From positions 10,664,927 to 10,728,926 of the forward strand of contig NW_024037063.1 in the NCBI RefSeq assembly GCF_015706575.1: 64,000 nucleotides of DNA, given 5' to 3'. Made by a program: the position numbers and the translations under genes. Under the pieces are notes generated by a model, which worked only from the letters and a program-made list of their open reading frames with translations, searched no databases and had not been told where the DNA came from. Shown in pieces: positions 18,401 through 33,400 of this stretch. Origin of the DNA: Patiria miniata (lineage: Eukaryota; Echinodermata; Asteroidea; Valvatida; Asterinidae). The stretch's first letter is position 1, and each line of letters begins with the position of its first letter.

Positions 18401-21400
18401 TCTGCAATCCAATATAAATATTCTGCTTGAACTTAGGGCAGAGGAAAAAGCAGGGAACCCACTGGATGAGCCTGCGTATTACCCTCTTGATGAGGTGAAT
18501 GATTCCAGTACTTTGAACAAACCTCATGGTGATGACTTAGTGATTTTGACAGAGAGTTCTGTTGTTGATTGTCAACATTCTTGTTCACCTTGTATTTTGT
18601 GATGAAAATTCTGATTTCAATGATGAGAGTGAGTGCTCATCTGATGAGGATTTAATTTTGGTCGTTCCAAATGTTGATGAGGTTGAAAACAAACCTCCTG
18701 TAATCCGTAATTTCAGTTCGATTAAGGGAGCGAGTCAAATTGGATCTTACATAGCTCATAGGCCAAGTTACACCTGTACACTACCTGTAGTTGGAACACA
18801 CATGTTCACCCAATGTCCAGAGGAGTTTGGATTGAGGCCCTCTGAACGTCGGACGAGACTTTGGGGTTGCTGGCCAAATGCAATTACCTAATTATTTATC
18901 ATTGATTCTGCTTGACGATCAATTTAAGTAATGGGTCCTGGTGCTCCTATTATAGGACATGGTTTGACCAGCCTGGCACCCTGTAGCTTGCTACTTGTTC
19001 ATGTTTTATAGTTACTATAACAAAGTTGTTGGTTTACAAAATATTTTGATAGTGTGATAGCTATATTGCTATGCTAACGTTTTCCAATATCTTATAAGAA
19101 GCATTTTGTTTTCTTATACTGTGTAAAAGTTGAAGAGCGAGTTTGAATTCTTCTGAAATCTGTTTAACACAGTTTGTATTATTGAAAGTACAACATTGTA
19201 ACTTCTTTTTGACACCAGTTTTCTTTAAACACTGTATTCTATACAGAAAAAACAAGATGATAGCTTTACTACAGCTTGAAGTTAAAGCTTGTAACAGTAT
19301 AAAAGTAAGGACTGATGTGTACCTTAAAAGAAACTGTGTATTTTCCACTTTAAATGAGAGAACAAAGAAAGATTGTCTATAGCTTTTCATTTAAGTTTAC
19401 TTTTGATTACAAATGTGATCACAAGAGCGGGTCCAAGTTAGAGTAAGGATGCTGCATGAGTATCTCAAACTCAAACATTCAATTTGTTAAAGATATTTAT
19501 TATCTCCACTGCTTGTTTTAAAGGTTATTGATTGTAACTAATGTAAACTGATGTGCATATCTCCTTGGGTCATTATGATGCTTATGTACGTGCCTTTCGT
19601 GTATGGTGTGTTTATCGTGAGAGCTTTTTCTCTATGGCACCGCGATTGCGTGCGGAGGGACTTCCCTCAATGAGAAATAATTTTCGGAGAGCTCGAGTGG
19701 GCGATCGATGAGAAATTCGGACACATGTAGGAGAATGCTGTACGCTAATGTCAGGAACTCAGGAATGACAACCCTGCTTCCTGAAGTGAGACAGAATGGT
19801 ACAATTTCGGGGGACTAAAGTTCCAGGAATACAGAATGTACACCACTCCAAGTACATGCATTGAGACATCCTAACATTTGGGACTGACTGACCCTGGGGG
19901 TTTTGTTTTGGGGGTTTTCTATTCCTACCTCCATGATATGACTAAGCATCCGATTGGTAATAAACCGTAGTGATCGAGAAGTGATTGATTGGTATCCAGC
20001 TTTCATCCGTGTTTAATCAAGGACTGGACCCCAGCCCTAGAATTATAGTAGGGTAGATCACCACAGTAACTTACAGTCACACAAAATAATAGCACAAGAT
20101 GACCAAGGTAACCTATGTACACTAACAGCTCTACCAATTTATTTACAAATCATTTACAAATTATTTACACTCTTGACTACTCCCGGGATTTTGTGAAATG
20201 AATTCTACCAATTTATGACTCAATGTTATCAAACACAAATTCTCTAATAAAACACGTAGCGACGATTCGACTCAAGGATATCCGCTCCGTTCCCAAGTAC
20301 CCCCTCACCGGCAAAGAGAGAACAGTTGGGGGTGACCGAACGACGAGATCTTGCCTGACTGCAATAGACCTTTCTACGCTTGGTTGGCAAACTGCATTTT
20401 TGCCAACCACGGGTTGCAAAACTATGGAAGGCCCAACACTGCAAAAATAAAGAAGAGTTATTACAGATAACCAAAATATTATTTGATTGTTGGAAATACA
20501 ACATTGTCAACAAGCTACAACATAATTCCTAAACATGCCTTTTTACTTTGCATTGAGGGCGTTGGGGGATTTTTTTTGGGAAAAACATGTTGCCAACCAC
20601 GGCTTCAATATATGCGCTTGCGGCAGCCCATATAAAATGGCGCCAATGTTTACAAACAAAAGAAAGGTCTATTCGTTTGCCACGAAGCGCGGCCACTGCG
20701 TGTACATTACAAATCCCCTGGTGTATGTGCGTCACACACAAGGAGCGGTACGCGTCAACCAGCGAAATGTCCCACCCATGGGTGCACACCGGTAAATCGA
20801 TCAGCCAAGCTCATGAATAAAAGTTATACCCTCAAAATATTCTATATTAGAGAGTTCTGAGCTCCGTAAAATTGGGGAATTGAAGAGATATGGTAATGAA
20901 CCTCTGGCCCGGACTTGGGGCTTCCAATTCTGAGCATTTTGGATGCTATTGGGCTCGAAAGTGGCGCTATTTTGCCATGTTGTTGAGGGATCGTTTTTCA
21001 AGATAGCTACTTTTCCGCTTTGGGGAAAATAGGGGTTGTCTTCTTTGGGTGAAAATATCTCGAAAAGTCAATGGTCAACCCACCAAAAATTGAAAAGAAA
21101 ACGAAAGATGACATGTCGATTATCATTTTTCTGTGCAGCTTGAATACCTGTGAGAGTTTTGAGTATTTTTGAGTTTTAAAAGAATTTTAAAGAAAGTATG
21201 GGCATTTAGCACTAGTGTCTATGGGAGTTTATTTGCAGGTATGCATCCCCATGGGACGTCGTTGCTAGGTAAAAGGGCGCCCTCTTGCGGCGCACGGAGC
21301 CCATTGCGGACCGCTGGGTTGATGATTGGTTTGCCGGATATCTGGCTTCAGGTTGGCCTGATGAGGTGTACCCTTGGGTTCGATGCAGTCTGTCTGGCGA

Positions 21401-24400
21401 GCACTGCACAGCGGCTCAACCTCCTGGCCCTCCCTCGATCTATGGACTAGAGTCCTGCCATACACGGCCTTGACTGGAGACTGGACAACCAGTCCGTCAC
21501 ACAAAAGAACCCTGAATATAGTAGCCAGGGGCGGCGGAACAAGGGGGGGGGGGGGAGAAACTTGCCCCCGATTTACCCAAGTGCCCCATTTGCGGACCTA
21601 AATGTGCCCCCTGGAGCATAAATGTGCCCCCTCGAGAGTGAGAAAAAAATGCCCTACAATTTGTCGACATTTGTTTGAAGTAACCATTTCCCAAAATGGT
21701 ATAGATAGTTTTGATATGAACGACGAATATGAAAACCAAGCCCCAAAAGCCTCACAATGCGCCCTGAAAATGGGCACATTATGCTGCATAATGACCAGCC
21801 CCCCCCCCCTTACGGAGGCCAAGTGTCCGGTGAAAATACGTGTCAACCTTTCAGCACGGATGTGCCCCCCCCCCCCAAAAAAAAAAATTAGCAAGTGCCC
21901 CTTTACGGTGATGACCCCCTCCCCCCCCCCACCCAGTTTGAAAACCATTCCGCCGCCGCTGTAAAAGCACAAATGTTCCCACTCTAAGCACCAAGTATAT
22001 CTGCAAAATAGTTATACTGAACCTTGCGCAAATTTATGCTTATAACTCAAATCATGCAAACTCAGGCTACTCCAAGCAATTATCACAACTCAACGACTAT
22101 TTAAAAAATGTCGGCTATTTCATGTCTCATTACAGATATTCTTTGAATTTAGTCGATTTAGCCACGAATCACGTATTCCCAATTATCAAATAAACTTACA
22201 GGTTGGATGGCAAACCTGGTTCTCGAACTCTTGAGTCTCTTGCAAATGGTTTATGGCGTATTTCAGGCGATCAGAGGATGACAAAATCGGCTACCGATAG
22301 CACTCATGTAAACCGCTATTGACTAGACGTCCTTCAGCTCAATGTGGCTGGTAAATCTCAATATAATTCAAAAATCATCGAGGCTGGCAAAGCTTGCCCT
22401 CTCCTCGGTAATCTCAGACGCAAGTGCTTCACACCCAGAACATTTTCCTCTCCGCCTCAAAAATATCCAAACCCCGCGAAAATGTCTGTATCCGTGACTA
22501 CCCAAACCTATTGTTCTTTAACCATGGTAAGCATCTACTCAAGCGATAATGTAACTGACCAATGGTGAAACTGTATTCTCTTCCCGCGAAACTAACTGAT
22601 TTACATGACAATATTGTATAACGTTGCAGGCGCACTGGCCAAATAAACTCAATATTCTGTTTCTCTTACAGACTCAAAATAATGGCACCGACAGAGTTTA
22701 GCAATATGGCATAACAAATTATGTTTCTCAATTATTTACAACGAAGAGTTATTTCTCACATCAACTTAATTTCACTTCGTGACACACTCTGGTAGAAAAA
22801 ACGCACCACAGTTTCTCCAAAAAGTAAGCATACATGGTGAGTCAGAAAAAGCGGAACCCAAACCCCCCAAAATACATTTCTTATTTAACCCTAAAAAGGC
22901 CGGGCATTTTTAACCAGCTGTCAGCCGGGGGGGGGGGGGGGGGGCGCCCAAAATCTCAACCATCGAGCGACGAAAAATTATGAAACTCAGTATATGCATA
23001 GAACAACTTATCATAAACGTACCCACGAAATTTCATGACTATAGGTCAAAGGGTTTTGGAATTATGGCTAATTAACTATTCATATGCACGAATGGTAATT
23101 CTGCTCTGTGTACACTACGTATATGAGGAAATTCAGTTCGATTCAGTTCGATTTTTATGTTTTTGGTATCAAAAGATGCGCAGAGCTCGAGGCTAAAAAG
23201 TCATAACGCTCAGTCATCGTGATTTTTTTTCTTCTCAAGGCTATCTCGGAAAAAAAAGGGGGGAGGGCGGATTCCGCCCCAGGCCCCTTTAGGGTTAAAA
23301 AAAATAAGTAGCACCAAAAATAATAATGACTGGAAAGCCAATTTCATGAGCTACTTTTAGGTGAAAACAAAATACTGAAATTGCTCAATCCGGTCAAAGA
23401 ATATCACCATTAACACGCAATGACCCTAAAACCTGTCTCGTCTTTAAAAAGCAGTTTATTGAGTGTTTTGACTGTTGGAACAACAAAGAAAGTGGCACAG
23501 AATACTTGTCTCAACAACTGTCACCAACTGTAGTACAAAACAAATTAATGAACAACCCTGGTTTATAGGCAAACAACATAATTTATAAAATCCACTTAAA
23601 AAAAGATTGGCATTCAGCAGGACTTTGTTGAATATTTTCAACGTTTAAACTGAGATTTTATCGCTGGTGATGTTTAAGACAATTGTGACGACGATTCTTG
23701 AAATATTTTTTTTTGGACGAGACAGGTTTTGGGGTCATTGTGTTTAAATGGTGATATTCGTTGAACAGATTGATCAATTTCAGTAAGTTTTTCATCTAAA
23801 AGCAGCTTATGAAATTGGCTTCCAGTCATTTGGTTTGGGTTCTCAATATGTTTTTAAAGATAAAATATAATTTTGGGGGTTTGGGTTCCGCTTATTTTGA
23901 CTCACCCTGTATATGCTTTCGTGGTGTGCTTACTATGGGATAAAAACTCCTTAAAAAGTTATTCACTAAATAATTTGCACCTTATATAGTATATAGTATG
24001 TAGGTGCAAATTCAAAACCTCAATAAGTAATTGAGCCAATGACGTTCCGCAACGATATCGATATCTTTCCATGGAATTTAAAAGTGTTAAAATATATTTT
24101 ATTATTTCGTGGGAACGTGTTTCAGCGCCGACCTATTGGAAATAATCCTTGAAAAATTTATAGTTCAGTTCCTAACATAAGTAAATGAAACTTTTACTCA
24201 ATTTGCAGACACCGTAGATCACAACAATGGATCATGCCAATTTGTCATCAATGTTGTAGATGAGTTTTGTTGAAACATTTGCCATTTCCGGCAAGGGGAA
24301 ATAATTGGATCGGAAATGCCTTTTCAACACGTATGACCACAATGAGTGAGAAATGATGAGAGGATAGTTGAGAAATTTACAGTGATGCAATATTGTAAAC

Positions 24401-27400
24401 ATTTTAATCACGAAGAAGTTAATGAAGACAATTCCCCTTTTGGAAAACTTGAAGAAGAGCTATTTATTGAAGTGAAAATGCTTTTGATTTATTTGCAGAC
24501 ACCGAAGATCCAGAAGTCAGTTGCCCAAATCGTGTTCCGTCTCAGGACACAGACCTCGGAATGTCGTCTGCTGTGGTTACATGGACACCAATGCCATCAG
24601 CTACTGATAATGTGGACAACTTCACTATAAACAACATCACATGTCAAGATGAATCGGGCAATGTCGTGGAGTCTGATGGTACTTATTCATTGGGTACAAC
24701 GACAGTGACCTGCCTTGTATTTGACAGCGCTGGCAACAATGGATCATGCCAATTTGTCATCAACGTTGTAGGTGAGTTTTGTTGAAACATTTGACATTTC
24801 CGGCATGGAGAAATAATTGGATCGGAAGTGCCTTTTCAACACGTATGACCACAATGAGTGAGAAATGATGAGAGGATAGTTGAGAAATTTACAACTGATG
24901 CAATATTGTAAACATTTTAATCACGAAGAAGTTAATGAAGACAATTTCCCTTTTGGAAAACTTGAAGAAGAGCTATTTATTGAAGTGAAAATGCTTTTGA
25001 TTTATTTGCAGACACCGAAGATCCAGAAGTTAGTTGCCCAAATAGTGTTCCGTCTCAGGACACAGACCTCGGAATGTCGTCTGCTGTGGTTACATGGACA
25101 CCAATGCCATCAGCTACTGATAATGTGGACAACTTCACTATAAACAACATCATCTGTCAAGATGAAGCGGGCAATGTCGTGGAGTCTGATGGTACTTATT
25201 CATTGGGTACAACGACAGTGACCTGCCTTGTATTTGACAGCGCTGGCAACAATGGATCATGCCAATTTGTCATCAACGTTGTAGGTGAGTTTTGTTGAAA
25301 CATTTGACATTTCCGGCATGGAGAAATAATTGGATCGGAAATGCCTTTTCAACACGTATGACCACAATGAGTGAGAAATGATGAGAGGATAGTTGAGAAA
25401 TTGACAACTGATGCAATATTGTAAACATTTTAATCACGAAGACGTCAATGAAGACAATTCCCCTTTTGGAAAACTTAGGAAGAGCAATTTATTGAAGTGA
25501 AAATGCTTTTGATTTATTTGCAGACACCGAAGATCCAGAAGTTAGTTGCCCAAATAGTGTTCCGTCTCAGTACACAGACCTCGGAATGTCGTCTGCTGTG
25601 GTTACATGGACACCAATGCCATCAGCTACTGATAATGTGGACAACTTCACTATGAACAACATCACATGTCAAGATGAAGCGGGCAATGTCGTGGAGTCTG
25701 ATGGTACTTATTCATTGGGTACAACGACAGTGACCTGCCTTGTATTTGACAGCGCTGGCAACAATGGATCATGCCAATTTGTCATCAACGTTGTAGGTGA
25801 GTTTTGTTGAAACATTTGACATTTCCGGCATGGAGAAATAATTGGATCGGAAATGCCTTTTCAACACGTATGACCACAATGAGTGAGAAATGATGAGAGG
25901 ATAGTTGAGAAATTTACAACTGATGCAATATTGTAAACATTTTAATCACGAAGACGTCAATGAAGACAATTCCCCTTTTGGAAAACTTAGGAAGAGCAAT
26001 TTATTGAAGTGAAAATGCTTTTGATTTATTTGCAGACACCGAAGATCCAGAAGTTAGTTGCCCAAATAGTGTTCCGTCTCAGTACACAGACCTCGGAATG
26101 TCGTCTGCTGTGGTTACATGGACACCAATGCCATCAGCTACTGATAATGTGGACAACTTCACTATGAACAACATCACATGTCAAGATGAAGCGGGCAATG
26201 TCGTGGAGTCTGATGGTACTTATTCATTGGGTACAACGACAGTGACCTGCCTTGTATTTGACAGCACTGGCAACAATGGATCATGCCATTTTGTCATCAA
26301 CGTTGTAGGTGAGTTTTGTTGAAACATTTGACATTTCCGGCATGGAGAAATAATTGGATCGGAAATGCCTTTTCAACACGTATGACCACAATGAGTGAGA
26401 AATGATGAGAGGATAGTTGAGAAATTTACAACTGATGCAATATTGTAAACATTTTAATCACGAAGAAGTTAATGAAGACAATTCCCCTTTTGGAAAACTT
26501 GAAGAAGAGCTATTTATTGAAGTGAAAATGCTTTTGATTTATTTGCAGACACCGAAGATCCAGAAGTTAGTTGCCCAAATCGTGTTCCGTCTCAGGACAC
26601 AGACCTCGGAATGTCGTCTGCTGTGGTTACATGGACACCAATGCCATCAGCTACTGATAATGTGGACAACTTCACTATAAACAACATCACATGTCAAGAT
26701 GAAGCGGGCAATGTCGTGGAGTCTGATGGTACTTATTCATTGGGTACAACGACAGTGACCTGCCTTGTATATGACAGCGCTGGCAACAATGGATCATGCC
26801 AATTTGTCATCAACGTTGTAGGTGAGTTTTGTTGAAACATTTGACATTTCCGGCATGGAGAAATAATTGGATCGGAAATGCCTTTTCAACACGTATGACC
26901 ACAATGAGTGAGAAATGATGAGAGGATAGTTGAGAAATTTACAACTGATGCAATATTGTAAACATTTTAATCACGAAGAAGTTAATGAAGACAATTCCCC
27001 TTTTGGAAAACTTAGGAAGAGCTATTTATTGAAGTGAAAATGCTTTTGATTTATTTGCAGACACCGAAGATCCAGAAGTCAGTTGCCCAAATCGTGTTCC
27101 GTCTCAGGACACAGACCTCGGCATGTCGTCTGCTGTGGTTACATGGACACCAATGCCATCAGCTACTGATAATGTGGACAACTTCACTATAAACAACATC
27201 ACATGTCAAGATGAAGCGGGCAATGTCGTGGAGTCTGATGGTACTTATTCATTGGGTACAACGACAGTGACCTGCCTTGTATTTGACAGCGCTCGCAACA
27301 ATGGATCATGCCAATTTGTCATCAACGTTGTAGGTGAGTTTTGTTGAAACATTTGACATTTCCGGCATGGAGAAATAATTGGATCGGAAATGCCTTTTCA

Positions 27401-30400
27401 ACACGTATGACCACAATGAGTGAGAAATGATGAGAGGATAGTTGAGAAATTGACAACTGATGCAATATTGTAAACATTTTAATCACGAAGACGTCAATGA
27501 AGACAATTCCCCTTTTGGAAAACTTAGGAAGAGCAATTTATTGAAGTGAAAATGCTTTTGATTTATTTGCAGACACCGAAGATCCAGAAGTTAGTTGCCC
27601 AAATAGTGTTCCGTCTCAGTACACAGACCTCGGAATGTCGTCTGCTGTGGTTACATGGACACCAATGCCATCAGCTACTGATAATGTGGACAACTTCACT
27701 ATGAACAACATCACATGTCAAGATGAAGCGGGCAATGTCGTGGAGTCTGATGGTACTTATTCATTGGGTACAACGACAGTGACCTGCCTTGTATTTGACA
27801 GCGCTGGCAACAATGGATCATGCCATTTTGTCATCAACGTTGTAGGTGAGTTTTGTTGAAACATTTGACTTTTCCGGCATGGAGAAATAATTGGATCGGA
27901 AATGCCTTTTCAACACGTATGACCACAATGAGTGAGAAATGATGAGAGGATAGTTGAGAAATTTACAACTGATGCAATATTGTAAACATTTTAATCACGA
28001 AGAAGTTAATGAAGACAATTCCCCTTTTGGAAAACTTGAAGAAGAGCTATTTATTGAAGTGAAAATGCTTTTGATTTATTTGCAGACACTGAAGATCCAG
28101 AAGTTAGTTGCCCAAATAGTGTTCCGTCTCAGGACACAGACCTCGGAATGTCGTCTGCTGTGGTTACATGGACACCAATGCCATCAGCTACTGATAATGT
28201 GGACAACTACACTATAAACAACATCACATGTCAAGATGAAACGGGCAATGTCGTGGAGTCTGATGGTACTTATCCATTGGGTACAACGACAGTGACCTGC
28301 CTAGTATTTGACAGCGCTGGCAACAATGGATCATGCCAATTTGTCATGAACGTTGTAGGTGAGTTTTGCTGAAACATTTGACATTTCCGGCATGGAGAAA
28401 TAATTGGATCGGAAATGCCTTTTCAACACGTATGAACACAATGAGTGAGAAATGATGAGAGGATAGTTGAGAAATTGACAACTGATGCAATATTGTAAAC
28501 ATTTTAATCACGAAGAAGTTAATGAAGACAAATCCCCTTTTGGAAAACTTGAAGAAGAGCTATTTATTGAAGTGAAAATGCTTTTGATTTATTTGCAGAC
28601 ACCGAAGATCCAGAAGTTAGTTGCCCAAATCGTGTTCCGTCTCAGGACACAGACCTCGGAATGTCGTCTGCTGTGGTTACATGGACACCAATGCCATCAG
28701 CTACTGATAATGTGGACAACTTCACTATAAACAACATCACATGTCAAGATGAATCGGGCAATGTCGTGGAGTCTGATGGTACTTATTCATTGGGTACAAC
28801 GACAGTGACCTGCCTTGTATTTGACAGCGCTGGCAACAATGGATCATGCCAATTTGTCATCAACGTTGTAGGTGAGTTTTGTTGAAACATTTGACATTTC
28901 CGGCATGGAGAAATAATTGGATCGGAAGTGCCTTTTCAACACGTATGACCACAATGAGTGAGAAATGATGAGAGGATAGTTGAGAAATTTACAACTGATG
29001 CAATATTCTAAACATTTTAATCACGAAGAAGTTAATGAAGACAATTCCCCTTTTGGAAAACTTGAAGAAGAGCTATTTATTGAAGTGAAAATGCTTTTGA
29101 TTTATTTGCAGACACCGAAGATCCAGAAGTTAGTTGCCCAAATCGTGTTCCGTCTCAGGACACAGACCTCGGAATGTCGTCTGCTGTGGTTACATGGACA
29201 CCAATGCCATCAGCTACTGATAATGTGGACAACTTCACTATAAACAACATCACCTGTCAAGATGAAGCGGGCAATGTCGTGGAGTCTGATGGTACTTATT
29301 CATTGGGTACAACGACAGTGACCTGCCTTGTATTTGACAGCGCTGGCAACAATGGATCATGCCAATTTGTCATCAACGTTGTAGGTGAGTTTTGTTGAAA
29401 CATTTGACATTTCCGGCATGGAGAAATAATTGGATCGGAAATGCCTTTTCAACACGTATGACCACAATGAGTGAGAAATGATGAGAGGATAGTTGAGAAA
29501 TTGACAACTGATGCAATATTGTAAACATTTTAATCACGAAGACGTCAATGAAGACAATTCCCCTTTTGGAAAACTTAGGAAGAGCTATTTATTGAAGTGA
29601 AAATGCTTTTGATTTATTTGCAGACACCGAAGATCCAGAAGTTAGTTGCCCAAATAGTGTTCCGTCTCAGTACACAGACCTCGGAATGTCGTCTGCTGTG
29701 GTTACATGGACACCAATGCCATCAGCTACTGATAATGTGGACAACTTCACTATGAACAACATCACATGTCAAGATGAAGCGGGCAATGTCGTGGAGTCTG
29801 ATGGTACTTATTCATTGGGTACAACGACAGTGACCTGCCTTGTATTTGACAGCGCTCGCAACAATGGATCATGCCAATTTGTCATCAACGTTGTAGGTGA
29901 GTTTTGTTGAAACATTTGACATTTCCGGCATGGAGAAATAATTGGATCGGAAATGCCTTTTCAACACGTATGACCACAATGAGTGAGAAATGATGAGAGG
30001 ATAGTTGAGAAATTGACAACTGATGCAATATTGTAAACATTTTAATCACGAAGAAGTTAATGAAGACAATTCCCCTTTTGGAAAACTTGAAGAAGAGCTA
30101 TTTATTGAAGTGAAAATGCTTTTGATTTATTTGCAGACACTGAAGATCCAGAAGTTAGTTGCCCAAATAGTGTTCCGTCTCAGGACACAGACCTCGGAAT
30201 GTCGTCTGCTGTGGTTACATGGACACCAATGCCATCAGCTACTGATAATGTGGACAACTACACTATAAACAACATCACATGTCAAGATGAAACGGGCAAT
30301 GTCGTGGAGTCTGATGGTACTTATCCATTGGGTACAACGACAGTGACCTGCCTAGTATTTGACAGCGCTGGCAACAATGGATCATGCCAATTTGTCATGA

Positions 30401-33400
30401 ACGTTGTAGGTGAGTTTTGCTGAAACATTTGACATTTCCGGCATGGAGAAATAATTGGATCGGAAATGCCTTTTCAACACGTATGAACACAATGAGTGAG
30501 AAATGATGAGAGGATAGTTGAGAAATTGACAACTGATGCAATATTGTAAACATTTTAATCACGAAGAAGTTAATGAAGACAAATCCCCTTTTGGAAAACT
30601 TGAAGAAGAGCTATTTATTGAAGTGAAAATGCTTTTGATTTATTTGCAGACACCGAAGATCCAGAAGTTAGTTGCCCAAATCGTGTTCCGTCTCAGGACA
30701 CAGACCTCGGAATGTCGTCTGCTGTGGTTACATGGACACCAATGCCATCAGCTACTGATAATGTGGACAACTTCACTATAAACAACATCACATGTCAAGA
30801 TGAATCGGGCAATGTCGTGGAGTCTGATGGTACTTATTCATTGGGTACAACGACAGTGACCTGCCTTGTATTTGACAGCGCTGGCAACAATGGATCATGC
30901 CAATTTGTCATCAATGTTGTAGGTGAGTTTTGTTGAAACATTTGACATTTCCGGCATGGAGAAATAATTGGATCGGAAGTGCCTTTTCAACACGTATGAC
31001 CACAATGAGTGAGAAATGATGAGAGGATAGTTGAGAAATTTACAACTGATGCAATATTCTAAACATTTTAATCACGAAGAAGTTAATGAAGACAATTCCC
31101 CTTTTGGAAAACTTGAAGAAGAGCTATTTATTGAAGTGAAAATGCTTTTGATTTATTTGCAGACACCGAAGATCCAGAAGTTAGTTGCCCAAATCGTGTT
31201 CCGTCTCAGGACACAGACCTCGGAATGTCGTCTGCTGTGGTTACATGGACACCAATGCCATCAGCTACTGATAATGTGGACAACTTCACTATAAACAACA
31301 TCACCTGTCAAGATGAAGCGGGCAATGTCGTGGAGTCTGATGGTACTTATTCATTGGGTACAACGACAGTGACCTGCCTTGTATTTGACAGCGCTGGCAA
31401 CAATGGATCATGCCAATTTGTCATCAACGTTGTAGGTGAGTTTTGTTGAAACATTTGACATTTCCGGCATGGAGAAATAATTGGATCGGAAATGCCTTTT
31501 CAACACGTATGACCACAATGAGTGAGAAATGATGAGAGGATAGTTGAGAAATTGACAACTGATGCAATATTGTAAACATTTTAATCACGAAGACGTCAAT
31601 GAAGACAATTCCCCTTTTGGAAAACTTAGGAAGAGCTATTTATTGAAGTGAAAATGCTTTTGATTTATTTGCAGACACCGAAGATCCAGAAGTTAGTTGC
31701 CCAAATAGTGTTCCGTCTCAGTACACAGACCTCGGAATGTCGTCTGCTGTGGTTACATGGACACCAATGCCATCAGCTACTGATAATGTGGACAACTTCA
31801 CTATGAACAACATCACATGTCAAGATGAAGCGGGCAATGTCGTGGAGTCTGATGGTACTTATTCATTGGGTACAACGACAGTGACCTGCCTTGTATTTGA
31901 CAGCGCTGGCAACAATGGATCGTGCCAATTTGTCATCAACGTTGTAGGTGAGTTTTGTTGAAACATTTGACATTTCCGGCATGGAGAAATAATTGGTTGG
32001 GAAATGCCTTTTTAACACGTATGGCCACAATGAGTGAGAAATGATGAGAGGATAGTTGAGAAATTGACAACTGATGCAATATTGTAAACATTTTAATCAC
32101 GAAGAAGTTAATGAAGACAATTCCCCTTTTGGAAAACTTGAAGAAGAGCTATTTATTGAAGTGAAAATGCTTTTGATTTATTTGCAGACACTGAAGATCC
32201 AGAAGTTAGTTGCCCAAATAGTGTTCCGTCTCAGGACACAGACCTCGGAATGTCGTCTGCTGTGGTTACATGGACACCAATGCCATCAGCCACTGATAAT
32301 GTGGACAACTACACTATAAACAACATTACATGTCAAGATGAAACGGGCAATGTCGTGGAGTCTGATGGTACTTATCCATTGGGTACAACGACAGTGACCT
32401 GCCTAGTATTTGACAGCGCTGGCAACAATGGATCATGCCAATTTGTCATCAACGTTGTAGGTGAGTTTTGTTGAAACATTTGACATTTCCGGCATGGAGA
32501 AATAATTGGATCGGAAATGCCTTTTCAACACGTATGAACACAATGAGTGAGAAATGATGAGAGGATAGTTGAGAAATTGACAACTGATGCAATATTGTAA
32601 ACATTTTAATCACGAAGAAGTTAATGAAGACAAATCCCCTTTTGGAAAACTTGAAGAAGAGCTATTTATTGAAGTGAAAATGCTTTTGATTTATTTGCAG
32701 ACACCGAAGATCCAGAAGTTAGTTGCCCAAATCGTGTTCCGTCTCAGGACACAGACCTCGGAATGTCGTCTGCTGTGATTACATGGACACCAATGCCATC
32801 AGCTACTGATAATGTGGACAACTTCACTATAAACAACATCACATGTCAAGATGAAGCGGGCAATGTCGTGGAGTCTGATGGTACTTATTCATTGGGTACA
32901 ACGACAGTGACCTGCCTTGTATTTGACAGCGCTGGCAACAATGGATCATGCCAATTTGTCATCAACGTTGTAGGTGAGTTTTGTTGAAACATTTGACATT
33001 TCCGGCATGGAGAAATAATTGGTTGGGAAATGCCTTTTTAACACGTATGGCCACAATGAGTGAGAAATGATGAAAGGATAGTTGAGAAATTTACAACTGA
33101 TGCAATATTTTTAACATTTAAATCACGAAGAAGTTAATGAAGACAATTCCCCTTTTGGAAAACTTAAGGAAGAGCTATTTATTGAAGTGAAAATGCTTTT
33201 GATTTATTTTCAGACACCGAAGATCCAGAAGTTAGTTGCCCCAATAGTGTTCCGTCTCAGAACACAGACCTCGGAATGTCGTCTGCTGTGGTTACATGGA
33301 CACCAATGCCATCAGCTACTGATAATGTGGACAACTTCACTATAAACAACATCACATGTCAAGATGAAGCGGGCAATGTCGTGGAGTCTGATGGTACTTA

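Larger units (their letters stand above)
16750..20065 (+). mobile_element. Non-autonomous LTR retrotransposon
   Basis: Two 419-bp direct LTRs enclose 2,478 bp. The interior encodes two overlapping unknown ORFs but no protease, reverse transcriptase, RNase H or integrase that I can see. It resembles terminal-repeat elements that keep only a gag-like ORF. The bases next to the LTRs (gcaat / gtaac) agree at three of five positions, so a target duplication is not proven. No strong polypurine tract is seen before the right LTR. Confidence 0.75.

Noticed and set aside
24880..25143. 87-residue ORF family ([14 protein letters not shown]...) repeated through the HYR array
   Set aside because: It starts in the intron and runs into the exon in the wrong frame. 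It recurs only because the units are nearly identical at DNA level. The HYR frame has domain motifs and splice sites.
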